From NCBI RefSeq assembly GCF_002355735.1, contig NZ_AP014879.1:2697501-2761500 (forward strand): a stretch of DNA of 64,000 nucleotides. Direction: 5' to 3'. Each line of letters begins with the position of its first letter. Within the stretch, counting starts at the first letter, position 1. Positions 38,869 through 47,472 of this stretch are shown here, piece after piece. The stretch comes from Sulfuricaulis limicola (lineage in GTDB: Bacteria; Pseudomonadota; Gammaproteobacteria; Acidiferrobacterales; Sulfurifustaceae). Made by a program: the position numbers and the translations under genes. The notes under the pieces are model-generated. The model was not told the DNA's origin. It did no database searches and saw only the letters and a list, made by a program, of their open reading frames with translations.

Positions 38869-39633
38869 ATGAATTACTGTTATGCCAGCAAGGAAATTGA
38901 CCGCGAAAAGGCGTTCCAGCCCATCTGGTCGAACGAGCTGAACGAGGTCTTTTCCGATGTCGCACAGTACTACGACCGCGCTAATATTTTCGCCACGCTC
39001 GGCCTGCTGAACCGGCTGCGCGATCGTTTCATCTCCACCATCGACATCCAGCCCAACCACAAGGTGCTGGACGTGTGCGCCGGGACCAACGTCATCGGCA
39101 TCAGCCTGTTGAAAAAACAGCCGGAGCTCGACGTCTACGCGGTAGACCGCAGCGTGGCGATGCAGGAAGTCGGCCGGGATCGCGCCCAGCGCCATGGTTT
39201 CCGGATCAAGGCCTTCATCTGCGACGTGCACCACCTGCCGTTTCCGGACAATTATTTCGATGTCGTGACGCTGCAATGGGCGACGCGGCATTTGCGCGTC
39301 ATCGATGTGTTCTCCGAGATCAACCGCGTGCTCAAGCCCGGCGGGCATTTCCATCACTGCGACATGCTGCGGCCGGCCAACAAGCTGGTGGAGGAGTTCT
39401 ACTATCTGTACCTCAAGGCCATCATGGGCATCATTCCCCGGGTGTTCCGCAGCGGCCCGGCGTCACTGAAATGCCGCAACTACTTTATCGACGCCATCCG
39501 CATGTTCTACTCGACGGAAGAGCTTTCCGCCCTGCTCTCGGAGCTGGGCTTCTCCCAGATCAGCGGGCATTCGGTGCTGGGCGGAACGGTGGGGATACAC
39601 AAGGCGCGCAAGCCACAGCTGGCCGCGGGTTAG
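38869..39633 (+). CDS. UbiE/COQ5-like SAM methyltransferase
   Basis: 254 aa. VLDVCAGTNVIGISLLKK is the SAM-binding motif I with an unusual Cys and Asn where UbiE has a GTGD-like pattern. VTLQWATRHL and EINRVLKPGG are UbiE-like blocks. It is probably a quinone-ring or related methyltransferase but not the housekeeping UbiE, given motif differences. Start at 38869 follows GAGCGAGGA. A small hairpin (ATTCCTC/GAGGAAT) lies just after its stop. Confidence 0.78.
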   Translation: MNYCYASKEIDREKAFQPIWSNELNEVFSDVAQYYDRANIFATLGLLNRLRDRFISTIDIQPNHKVLDVCAGTNVIGISLLKKQPELDVYAVDRSVAMQEVGRDRAQRHGFRIKAFICDVHHLPFPDNYFDVVTLQWATRHLRVIDVFSEINRVLKPGGHFHHCDMLRPANKLVEEFYYLYLKAIMGIIPRVFRSGPASLKCRNYFIDAIRMFYSTEELSALLSELGFSQISGHSVLGGTVGIHKARKPQLAAG

Positions 39634-39660
39634 GCAGCTTCGGCATTCCTCTTCGAGGAA

Positions 39661-39870
39661 TTATTTGTCTTTGAGGACGTACACCGCGCCACAGTAAGGA
39701 CAACGCTCTTCGCCACTGGCCTCGATCGGCAGATACACGCGCGGATGCGAATTCCACAGTGACATGCCCGGCATCGGGCAGGACAAGGGCAGGTCCGCGC
39801 GCGTGACCTCGTAGCGGTTCTGCGTGTTGGCGGGGATTTTTTTGGCTTCGTTTGCTTGCGTGCTCACCAT
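39661..39870 (-). CDS. zinc-finger domain protein (zf-CHCC)
   Basis: 69 aa. CPMPGMSLWNSHPRVYLPI then CPYCG supplies Cys-His-Cys-Cys ligands of the CHCC zinc finger seen in the 13-kDa complex I subunit and in small bacterial proteins next to ilvE. Role unknown in bacteria. It is 54 bp downstream of ilvE on the same strand, likely co-transcribed. Confidence 0.85.
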   Translation of the reverse strand: MVSTQANEAKKIPANTQNRYEVTRADLPLSCPMPGMSLWNSHPRVYLPIEASGEERCPYCGAVYVLKDK

Positions 39871-39924
39871 GATTTCCTCATCCGGCGGGTTACGGCAAAA
39901 AACGCCTAACCCGCGCTACATGTA

Positions 39925-40845
39925 TTAAACCGGCGTCAGCCATTCCAGGTGCTGGTGGCTGCGGCCGTGCACCACGTCGAAATAAAGAGTCTGCAGCTTC
40001 TCGGTGACCGGGCCGCGCGTGCCCTTGCCGATGGCGCGGCCGTCGAGCTCGCGGATCGGCGTCACCTCGGCGGCGGTGCCGGTGAAGAAGGCCTCGTCGG
40101 CGATGTACACCTCGTCGCGCGTGATGCGCTTCTCGACCACCTTGATGCCGAGCTCGCTGGCCAGCTGCACGATGGTGGCGCGCGTGATGCCGTCGAGCGC
40201 CGAGGTGAGGTCGGGCGTGTACATCACGCCGTCGCGCACGATGAAGATGTTCTCGCCGCTGCCCTCGGACACAAAGCCCTCGACATCGAGCAACAGGGCC
40301 TCGTCGCAGCCGGCGCTCTGCGCCTCGCGCAGCGCCAGCATCGAGTTCATGTACTGGCCGTTGGCCTTGGCGCGGCACATGGTGATGTTCACGTGATGCC
40401 GGTTGATCGAGGCGGTGCGCACCTTGATGCCGTTTTTCTGTCCGTCCTCGCCGAGGTAGGCGCCCCAGCTCCAGGCGGCCACGATCACGTGCACCTTGAG
40501 CCCCTCGGCGCGCAGGCCCATGGCCTCGCTGCCGTAGAAGCACATGGGGCGGATGTAGGCGCTTTCCAGCTTGTTCTCGCGCACCGCGGCGCGCGTGGCC
40601 TCGTTGATCGCGCTCTTGTCGTACGGGATTTTCATGCCGAGGATATGCGCCGAGCGGAACAGGCGATCGGTGTGCGCCGGCAGGCGAAAGACCGCCGGGC
40701 CCTTGGTGCTCTTGTACGCGCGTACGCCTTCGAACACGCCCATGCCGTAATGCAGCGTGTGCGTCAGCACATGGGTCGTGGCCTCGCGCCACGGCACCAG
40801 CTTGCCGTCGTACCAGATGACACCGTCACGATCCGCCATCGACAT
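39925..40845 (-). CDS. ilvE: branched-chain amino acid aminotransferase
   Basis: 306 aa, PLP fold type IV. HTLHYGMGVFEGVRAYKS and YIRPMCFYGSEAMGL near the N-terminus and GFVSEGSGENIFIVRDG fit IlvE; the PLP lysine would be near residue 160 (CRAKANGQYMNS). Catalyses the last step of Val, Leu and Ile synthesis and the first step of their breakdown. The first Met or a Met two codons later may start. Confidence 0.95.
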   Translation of the reverse strand: MSMADRDGVIWYDGKLVPWREATTHVLTHTLHYGMGVFEGVRAYKSTKGPAVFRLPAHTDRLFRSAHILGMKIPYDKSAINEATRAAVRENKLESAYIRPMCFYGSEAMGLRAEGLKVHVIVAAWSWGAYLGEDGQKNGIKVRTASINRHHVNITMCRAKANGQYMNSMLALREAQSAGCDEALLLDVEGFVSEGSGENIFIVRDGVMYTPDLTSALDGITRATIVQLASELGIKVVEKRITRDEVYIADEAFFTGTAAEVTPIRELDGRAIGKGTRGPVTEKLQTLYFDVVHGRSHQHLEWLTPV

Positions 40846-40871
40846 CGAAGTAATCTCCAGATAAAACCAAT

Positions 40872-40957
40872 AAATAGACAGGATTAACAGGATTTCAAAC
40901 TAAAAAAACCTTTTTACGTTTCTCGCCTTAATCCTGTTAATCCTGTAAATCCTGTCC
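40872..40957. repeat. inverted pair of ACAGGATTA repeats
   Basis: ATAGACAGGATTAACAGGAT faces TTAATCCTGTTAATCCTGTA then AATCCTGTCC across 34 bp, forming a long potential hairpin between ilvE and glnE. The single copy at 26167 shares the same unit. Such units are found scattered between genes in many bacteria. Confidence 0.7.
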
Positions 40958-40963
40958 AACTTT

Positions 40964-43840
40964 TTAATCAAATACTTCCTCCCAGACTTCCCGCACCTTC
41001 CCCGGCCAGTCGCCGAGTTCCGCGGGATCGGCCAGCGAGCCGCGCTCCATCAGCTTGAGGCGATGCTCCACGGAAAGATAACGGCGCCAAGCCTGCGTCA
41101 GCAGTTCGGCCCGCGCCGGTTCCAGCAGGCCCTCTGCCTTGAGGGCTTCCAGCAGTTGGATGTTTTCCGTGTGGCGGGTGAGCCCGGGATGATCATGTGC
41201 CCACCGCAATACCCAGTATTGCACCATAAATTCGATATCGACGATACCACCCGGGTCGTGCTTCACGTCGGCCTGCGTGTCGTCGTGGCGTACCTTTTCG
41301 GCCGCCATCTTGTCGCGCATTTCCCGCACCTCGGTCTTGAGCCTGGCGGGGTCGCGCGGCCGGCGCAGGATTTCCTCACGAACCTCCGCAAATTGTCGCG
41401 CCAGGACCGGGCTGCCCGCCACCGGCCGGGCCCGCACCAGCGCCTGATGCTCCCAGGTCCAGGCATGGTCGCGCTGGTAATCGCGGAAGGCTGCCAGGCT
41501 GGTCACCAGCGGGCCGCTCTTGCCGCTCGGGCGCAGGCGCATGTCGACTTCATACAGGATGCCGCCGGGCGTGCGGGTGGTGAGGATATGAATCAGGCGC
41601 TGGCCGAGACGCGCGAAGAACGCCTCGTTCGGGAGCGCCCGCGCTCCATGGGTCATGCCCTCATCACACCCCTCGTAAAGAAAAATCATATCGAGGTCGG
41701 AACCGTAACCGAGCTCGTGGCTGCCGAGCTTGCCATAACCGATGACGGCAAAACCGGGCGGCGTCTCGCGGCCCGGGCACCGCGGGGCGCCGTGTTTGCG
41801 CTCGAGATCGCGCGCGGCCAGTTCCAGCGCCGCCGTGACCATGCTTTCCGCCACCGCGGCGAGGGCCGCGCCGGTCTGCTCCGGGGCCAGGCCCGGACCG
41901 ATGTCGGTCGCCGCCACGCGCAACACGTGGCCGTGGCGGAATTCACGCAGCACTTCCATTTGCAATTCCAGATCCTCTTCGGGAATGTGCGCGAGCCGCT
42001 GGCGCAACTCGTCTTGCAATGCCTCCGGCGTCGGCAATTCATACAGCGCCGGGTTGAGCAACTCATCGAGCAAAATCGGGTGCTGCGCGATCCAGCTCGC
42101 GATCCACGGGCTGGCGCTGCCGAGGCGTACGAGCTGCGTGAGCACCTGCGGGTTTTCCGCCATGAGCGAGAAATAAACGGTGCGCCGGCCGACGGCCTCG
42201 AGCAAATGCACCAGCCGCTGCAGGGTCGTCTGCGGGTCGTCGCTCCGGCCGGCCGCCTGCAGCACCAGCGGCACCACCCGGTCGATGCGCGCGCGGGCGC
42301 CGGTCGAGTAGGCACTGACCATCGGTCCCTCGCGCAGCGCGTTTATCAGGCTCAGCGTTTCTTCCGGCTGCGCATAACCGCTGTCGCGCAAAATCTGCCG
42401 GGCGCTCTCGGCATCGGCCGTTCCCTGCCACACGGCCGCGAGCCGGTCGGGTTCACGCTCGCCGGCGGCATCGTCCTCGGTGCGAAACAGCTGGGCAAAA
42501 TGCCGATGTACTTTTTCGCGCTGGCGTTCGAGCTCGTTTGCCAGGCCTTTCACATCAGCGAAACCGCTGGCGAAGGCAAGCCTCGTCTGCGCCATCTCGT
42601 CGGTGGGCAGCTGCTGGGTCTGCTGATCGGCCGCCATCTGCAAGCGGTGTTCGACGTTGCGCAGGAAAATATAGGCCTGCGTCAGCTCCTCTGCGGTCCC
42701 AGCATCCATGCAGCCCGCGGCCGCCAGCCGCGGCAACACCGTGAGCAGGCGGCGCTCTTGCAGCTGCGGTTCGCGGCCGCCGCGGATCAGCTGCTGTGTC
42801 TGGGCGATGAACTCGATCTCGCGGATGCCGCCGCGCCCGAGCTTGATGTTGCCCTGCATGCCCTTGCGTGTCGTCTCGCGCTCGATCATGGCCTTCATCC
42901 CGCGGATCGATTCGATGGTCCCGTAATCGAGGTACTTGCGGTACACGAAGGGCTTGAGCGTCTTGAGCAGTTCCGCGCCGGCCTCCCGGTCGCCCGCGAT
43001 CACGCGTGCCTTGATGAAGGCATAGCGCTCCCACTCACGCCCGTGGGTCTGGTAATAGTGCTCCATGGCGCCGAAGGACAGCGCCAGCGGCCCGCTGGCA
43101 CCGTTCGGGCGCAGGCGCATGTCCACGCGAAACACGAAACCGTCAGCGGTGTTCTCGTTCAACGCGTTGATCAGCGCCTGGCCGAGGCGAATGAAAAACT
43201 CGTGGTTGCTCAGCGGCGGCGCGCCCGGCGTTTCGCCCTCTTCCGGGTAGGCAAACATGAGATCGATGTCGGAGGAAAAATTCAGCTCCTGCCCGCCGAG
43301 CTTGCCCAGCGCCAGCACCACCAGCCGCTGCGGCCGGCCGCTTTGCTCACCTTTGGGCTCTCCGCTTTTCTCTACCGTCCAGGCATAAAGTCTGGCCAGT
43401 GCACCGTCGACACAGGCATCGGCGAACTCCGACAGCGTGGTCAGGGTTTCGTCGAGATCGGCCCAGCCGGCCAGGTCGCGCCAGGCGATGCGCAGCATCT
43501 CGCGCCGGCGCAGCTGGCGCAGGCGGGTTTTCAGCGCCGGCTCGTCCGCGGCATCACCGAGAAATTTCGCAACCCGGCGCGTCAAATCTCCGGCCGGATA
43601 TGGGTCAAAGAGATGACCGGAGATAACCAGTTCATTAAGCAACGCTGGTTGCTGGACACAGCCGCGGGCGACGAATTCACTCGCGGCGAATACGCGTGGC
43701 AGGGTTTCGAGCCACGGGCCCGGTGGCAGCGCTGTTATATGCGGTGCGAGTTCCTGCCACTGGGCGGAAACCTGCCCCCGCAGCGGCTCGGGAATCGCGG
43801 CGAGTGCCGCATCGAACGTTTGTTGAGCGGGATCGGACAT
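40964..43840 (-). CDS. glnE: glutamine synthetase adenylyltransferase/deadenylyltransferase
   Basis: 958 aa; the bifunctional enzyme that adenylylates and deadenylylates glutamine synthetase under PII control. Two nucleotidyltransferase domains are visible: LNFSSDIDLMFAYPEEGET in the first half and LGYGSDLDMIFLYEGCDE in the second, each followed by DMRLRPNGASGPL or DMRLRPSGKSGPLVTS. The spacing and length match GlnE. Single gene; the inverted repeat lies between it and ilvE. Confidence 0.97.
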   Translation of the reverse strand: MSDPAQQTFDAALAAIPEPLRGQVSAQWQELAPHITALPPGPWLETLPRVFAASEFVARGCVQQPALLNELVISGHLFDPYPAGDLTRRVAKFLGDAADEPALKTRLRQLRRREMLRIAWRDLAGWADLDETLTTLSEFADACVDGALARLYAWTVEKSGEPKGEQSGRPQRLVVLALGKLGGQELNFSSDIDLMFAYPEEGETPGAPPLSNHEFFIRLGQALINALNENTADGFVFRVDMRLRPNGASGPLALSFGAMEHYYQTHGREWERYAFIKARVIAGDREAGAELLKTLKPFVYRKYLDYGTIESIRGMKAMIERETTRKGMQGNIKLGRGGIREIEFIAQTQQLIRGGREPQLQERRLLTVLPRLAAAGCMDAGTAEELTQAYIFLRNVEHRLQMAADQQTQQLPTDEMAQTRLAFASGFADVKGLANELERQREKVHRHFAQLFRTEDDAAGEREPDRLAAVWQGTADAESARQILRDSGYAQPEETLSLINALREGPMVSAYSTGARARIDRVVPLVLQAAGRSDDPQTTLQRLVHLLEAVGRRTVYFSLMAENPQVLTQLVRLGSASPWIASWIAQHPILLDELLNPALYELPTPEALQDELRQRLAHIPEEDLELQMEVLREFRHGHVLRVAATDIGPGLAPEQTGAALAAVAESMVTAALELAARDLERKHGAPRCPGRETPPGFAVIGYGKLGSHELGYGSDLDMIFLYEGCDEGMTHGARALPNEAFFARLGQRLIHILTTRTPGGILYEVDMRLRPSGKSGPLVTSLAAFRDYQRDHAWTWEHQALVRARPVAGSPVLARQFAEVREEILRRPRDPARLKTEVREMRDKMAAEKVRHDDTQADVKHDPGGIVDIEFMVQYWVLRWAHDHPGLTRHTENIQLLEALKAEGLLEPARAELLTQAWRRYLSVEHRLKLMERGSLADPAELGDWPGKVREVWEEVFD

Positions 43841-43900
43841 GCCGCCATGATACCCAAAGGGGCAGGGGTTTACTCGCGGGTACGCCGCAAGTGATTACGG

Positions 43901-44593
43901 TCAGGCTTTGCTGTTTTCCGATTCCGGCATGATGGATTTCTCGACCGGCAATCCCGCTTCACGCCACTCCGGAAAACCGTCCTCGAGCCGGCGCGCCTGG
44001 AATCCATTTTCGCGCAACTTGGCCACGGCTTCGAAGGCGAGGACGCAATGGGGACCGCGGCAGTAAGCAACGATTTCCTGGTTGTGCGGGAGTTTCTTGA
44101 GCCACTGCTCGAGGTCCTTCAGCGATACATTGACGGCGCCCGGGACATGCCCGGACGCAAATTCCTCGGATGGTCGCACATCGAGCACCGTGACGATGCC
44201 CCGGCGTGCGCGATCAAGCAGCTCCTGTCGCGGAATCGGTTCGAGTTCATCCTTGACGGTGAGATAGGAGCGCACCAGACGATCCACATCGGCCAGGTGC
44301 GACTCGGCCAGCTTGCGCATGCTGGAAAGCAGGCGGACGATTTCATCGTCGGTCAGACTGTAATAAACATACAGGCCGTCCTTGCGCGCTTCCACGAGTC
44401 CGCTTTGGCGCATGACCCGCAGATGTTGTGACGTATTCGCCACCGACAGGCCGGTGAGTTTGGCCAGCGCCTCGACCGTGCGCTCGCCCTGCGCCAGATA
44501 TTCGAGCAGCTCGAGCCGGTGGCCATGACCGACCACCTTACCGATGCGCGCCACCTGGCTGTAAATCTGCTGTTTCAGGTTCTGTCTTGACAT
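43901..44593 (-). CDS. ArsR-family regulator fused to a rhodanese domain
   Basis: 230 aa. Residues 1-95 are a winged helix of ArsR type (RTVEALAKLTGLSVANTSQHLRVMRQSGLVEARKDG). Residues about 120-220 are a rhodanese with active-site loop AYCRGPHCVLA (Cys178, Cys183). The ArsR half has no cysteine at all, so metal or persulfide sensing by the usual ArsR/SqrR cysteines is impossible; the rhodanese domain is the likely sensor. A perfect 11-bp inverted repeat lies 17 bp before the start, in the divergent promoter region shared with the sterol-desaturase operon, which it probably controls. Confidence 0.9.
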   Translation of the reverse strand: MSRQNLKQQIYSQVARIGKVVGHGHRLELLEYLAQGERTVEALAKLTGLSVANTSQHLRVMRQSGLVEARKDGLYVYYSLTDDEIVRLLSSMRKLAESHLADVDRLVRSYLTVKDELEPIPRQELLDRARRGIVTVLDVRPSEEFASGHVPGAVNVSLKDLEQWLKKLPHNQEIVAYCRGPHCVLAFEAVAKLRENGFQARRLEDGFPEWREAGLPVEKSIMPESENSKA

Positions 44594-44609
44594 CGCCGAG
44601 TTCTATAAT

Positions 44610-44639
44610 CTAGTATTCAATTGAGTACTTGAATACTAG
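44610..44639. promoter_or_regulatory. operator-like inverted repeat in a divergent promoter
   Basis: CTAGTATTCAA-N8-TTGAATACTAG, perfect 11-bp arms, between the ArsR-rhodanese gene and the operon at 44708. TATAAT (44604-44609) touches the left arm and is a possible -10. An ArsR-family dimer is the obvious ligand. AT-rich DNA continues to 44690. Confidence 0.75.
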
Positions 44640-44707
44640 CATACGCGCCTATTAATTCAAGTAATTATTAAAACTGATAACTATTTCAAAGGATACGCGG
44701 GGCCCTG

Positions 44708-45562
44708 ATGCTGCAAGCACTGCTGCAAAATGAAACGGTGATACGCCTGACGGCTTTCTTCGGGATGCTGGTGATCGTGGCCGGGGCCGAGATCCTGTTT
44801 CCCCGGCGCCGGCTGACCGTCTCCAAGCTGCGGCGCTGGGCGAGTAATCTCGGCATCGTCTTCCTCAACAGCGCGCTGGTCCGTCTTCTGCTACCCGCGA
44901 CGGCAGCGGGCTTCGCCGCGTTCGCCGCGAACCGCGGCTGGGGTGTATTCAATTATTTTTCCGAGGCCCCGGTCTGGTTCGCGATCATCGCCTCCGTGGT
45001 GATCCTCGACTTCGCCATCTACCTGCAACACGTGATGTTCCATGCGGTGCCGGCGCTATGGCGGCTGCATCGCATGCACCACGCCGATCTCGATTTCGAC
45101 GTCACCACCGGCGCGCGCTTCCACCCGATCGAAATTCTGCTGTCGATGCTCATCAAGTTCGCGGTCATCGCCGTCGTCGGCGCGCCAGTCGCGGCCGTGA
45201 TCATCTTCGAGGTGTTGCTCAACGCCACCTCGATGTTCAACCACGGCAACCTGCGCCTGCCGCCGGCGTTCGATCGCGTGCTGCGTCAGTTCATCGTCAC
45301 GCCCGACATGCACCGCGTGCACCATTCGATCGAGGACTACGAGACCAACAGCAACTTCGGCTTCAACCTTTCGCTCTGGGACCGCCTGTTCGGCACCTAC
45401 AAGGCCCAGCCGGATGCCGGGCACGAGGCCATGACCATCGGCATCCGCGATTTCCGCGAACCGAAACTGGCCAGCGACCTGCCCGGCATGCTGATCCTGC
45501 CGTTCCGCGGGCGTGTCACCGGTTATGCTATCAACCGGCGCGAATGGGGTGGCAAGTCATGA
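44708..45562 (+). CDS. sterol desaturase / fatty acid hydroxylase superfamily protein
   Basis: 284 aa with four hydrophobic segments. The di-iron histidine boxes are visible: HVMFHAVPALWRLHRMHHAD, FHPIE, and HRVHHSIEDYETNSNFG. Integral membrane di-iron oxygenase; substrate could be a lipid or hopanoid. First gene of a four- to five-gene operon: the next ATG overlaps its stop (ATGA). Placed under the ArsR-rhodanese operator, so its use may be tied to sulfur or metal stress. Confidence 0.9.
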   Translation: MLQALLQNETVIRLTAFFGMLVIVAGAEILFPRRRLTVSKLRRWASNLGIVFLNSALVRLLLPATAAGFAAFAANRGWGVFNYFSEAPVWFAIIASVVILDFAIYLQHVMFHAVPALWRLHRMHHADLDFDVTTGARFHPIEILLSMLIKFAVIAVVGAPVAAVIIFEVLLNATSMFNHGNLRLPPAFDRVLRQFIVTPDMHRVHHSIEDYETNSNFGFNLSLWDRLFGTYKAQPDAGHEAMTIGIRDFREPKLASDLPGMLILPFRGRVTGYAINRREWGGKS

Positions 45563-46953
45563 ACCGCCAAACGCTCACGCGTATCGTTCTATTCGCCGCG
45601 CTGGTGGCGGCCATCGGCGGCGCCTGGCTGTATCGCGATCAGCTCAATGTCGCGGCGCTGGAGAGCTGGGTTAAAAATGCCGGGGCGCTGGGGCCGCTGC
45701 TCTTCATCGCGCTGTATGGCGTGGCGACCGTGCTGTTCCTGCCCGGCTCCCTGCTCACCCTTGCCGGCGGCGCGCTGTTCGGCCCGGTCTGGGGCACGCT
45801 CTACTGTCTGACCGGTGCCACCCTCGGCGCCACCCTGGCGTTCCTCATTGCGCGTTACCTGGCCCAGGACTGGGTCCGGCAGCGCGCCGGCGGCATCCTC
45901 GGGAAACTGCTCGACGGCGTGGACGCCGAGGGCTGGAAATTCGTCGCCTTCGTGCGGCTGGTGCCGCTGTTCCCGTTCATCCTGCTCAATTACGCGCTCG
46001 GGCTCACGCGCATCGGGCTCGTACCCTACGTGGCGGCCTCATTCATCTTCATGTTCCCCGGCGCGCTGGCCTTCACCTATCTCGGCTACGCCGGGCGCGA
46101 AGCGGTCGCGGGCGGCGAAGGCCTGATCCAGAAGGGCCTGCTGGCACTGGCCCTGCTCGCGCTGGTGGCCTTCCTGCCGCGCCTGATCAAGCGCCTGCGT
46201 GGCGCGCCGGCAGAGGCCGGCGCCGGGCTTTCCAGCGCCGAGCTCAAGCAGCGGCTCGAACGGCGCGACGACATCACCGTGCTCGACGTGCGCACCGCCA
46301 AGGATTATGCCGGCGATCTCGGCCACATCGACGGCGCGCTCAACATTCCGCTCGACGAGTTGCCCAGGCGCCTGCCGGAACTCGATCGCTATCGCGACCG
46401 CCCGCTGGCCGTGGTCTGCCGCACCAACCGCATGTCCGGCAAGGCGGTGCAGATGCTGCGCGAGACCGGCTTCAAACAGGCGCTGCTCGTTAACGATGGC
46501 ATGGTCGGCTGGCGACAGGCGCAGGGACAAGCGGTGCCGGCCGCTTCGGGTAACGAATGTTCCGCCATGCCGGTGCCGGGCGGTGTCAGCGCCGGCACCG
46601 GCAAGACCGTCACCATCGTGATCCAGAACGCGCCCTATCAGGGTGACAACAAGGCCTGGCATGCGCTGCGCTTCGCCGGCGCGGCGCTGGCCGAGGACAT
46701 GAAGGTGCGCGTGCACCTGCTCGACGACGGCGCGGTACTCGCCAGGCGCGGCCACCGCGTGCCGGACGGCGCCGTGGATCTCGAAAAACTTCTCACCGAA
46801 CTCATGGAGTGCGGGCTCGAAGTGCGCGCCTGCGCCATGGCGATGAACGAATGCAAGCTCGACGAACGCGATCTCATCGCCGGCGTGCAAACCGGTTCGA
46901 TGACGGCGCTCGCAGGCTGGGTCAAGGAAAGCGACATCGTTTTGACCTTCTGA
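45559..46953 (+). CDS. VTT (DedA/SNARE-associated) - rhodanese - DsrE triple fusion
   Basis: 464 aa. Residues about 1-215: membrane VTT domain with FLPGSLLTLAGGALFGPVWG and FVRLVPLFPFILLNYALGLT, as in DedA/TVP38 proteins. Residues about 225-325: rhodanese with active-site VVCRTNRMSG (Cys287). Residues about 345-464: DsrE/DsrF-like domain with cysteines 418, 425 and 432. The two sulfur-carrier domains face the cytoplasm if the membrane part has the usual topology. The order suggests persulfide relay from membrane to DsrE. The fusion is in frame, with no stop, and is coupled by ATGA to the upstream gene. Function inferred. Confidence 0.88.
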   Translation: MNRQTLTRIVLFAALVAAIGGAWLYRDQLNVAALESWVKNAGALGPLLFIALYGVATVLFLPGSLLTLAGGALFGPVWGTLYCLTGATLGATLAFLIARYLAQDWVRQRAGGILGKLLDGVDAEGWKFVAFVRLVPLFPFILLNYALGLTRIGLVPYVAASFIFMFPGALAFTYLGYAGREAVAGGEGLIQKGLLALALLALVAFLPRLIKRLRGAPAEAGAGLSSAELKQRLERRDDITVLDVRTAKDYAGDLGHIDGALNIPLDELPRRLPELDRYRDRPLAVVCRTNRMSGKAVQMLRETGFKQALLVNDGMVGWRQAQGQAVPAASGNECSAMPVPGGVSAGTGKTVTIVIQNAPYQGDNKAWHALRFAGAALAEDMKVRVHLLDDGAVLARRGHRVPDGAVDLEKLLTELMECGLEVRACAMAMNECKLDERDLIAGVQTGSMTALAGWVKESDIVLTF

Positions 46954-46970
46954 GAAAGAGAGGTGCGGAT

Positions 46971-47291
46971 ATGAAACTCGGCATTGTCATTTATACACCG
47001 GAAGCGGAAACCGCGTGGAACGCGCTGCGACTTGGCATCTTTGCGCTGAAACAGGGCGACAGCGTCAGGCTGTTTTTGCTGGCGCGCGGCGTCGAATGCG
47101 AAAAGCTCGACACCGAACGTTTCGCGGTCAGCACGCAGATGCGGGAATTTCTCGGTCTCGGCGGCGACATCCTGGCCTGCGGCACCTGCCTCAAACTGCG
47201 ACATTCAGAGGGCTCGGAACTGTGTCCAGTGTCGACCATGAAGGATCTGTATGAAATCGTGCGCGACAGCGACCGGGTCGTTACGTTTTAG
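46971..47291 (+). CDS. DsrE-family sulfur-relay-like protein
   Basis: 106 aa. MKLGIVIYTPEAETAWNALR at the start, ILACGTCLKLR with two cysteines near 67-70, and an alpha/beta fold of DsrE type. It follows the triple fusion by 17 bp with a good ribosome site (AGAGAGGTGCGGAT). The cysteines in CGTC could accept a persulfide. It likely works with the fusion's DsrE and rhodanese domains. Confidence 0.85.
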   Translation: MKLGIVIYTPEAETAWNALRLGIFALKQGDSVRLFLLARGVECEKLDTERFAVSTQMREFLGLGGDILACGTCLKLRHSEGSELCPVSTMKDLYEIVRDSDRVVTF

Positions 47292-47472
47292 AGCGCTACC
47301 CAGCGGGTGCATCGCCTGAGCCCCACGAACACTGGCCGCACATCAAGAAGCAGTCTACCCTGACTATCCCGCTTTGCCGTGGGGCGGGCTTCTGGCGGCA
47401 CTCTTGCGCAAACCGGATCATGGCAAAATATCCGGTGATGTTATGCTTCACTACTAACGACTGGAAACGCTC

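Noticed and set aside
41063-43894. Very long open frame opposite glnE (943 codons, plus strand)
   Set aside because: Antisense shadow of GlnE; composition is driven by codon bias of the real gene.
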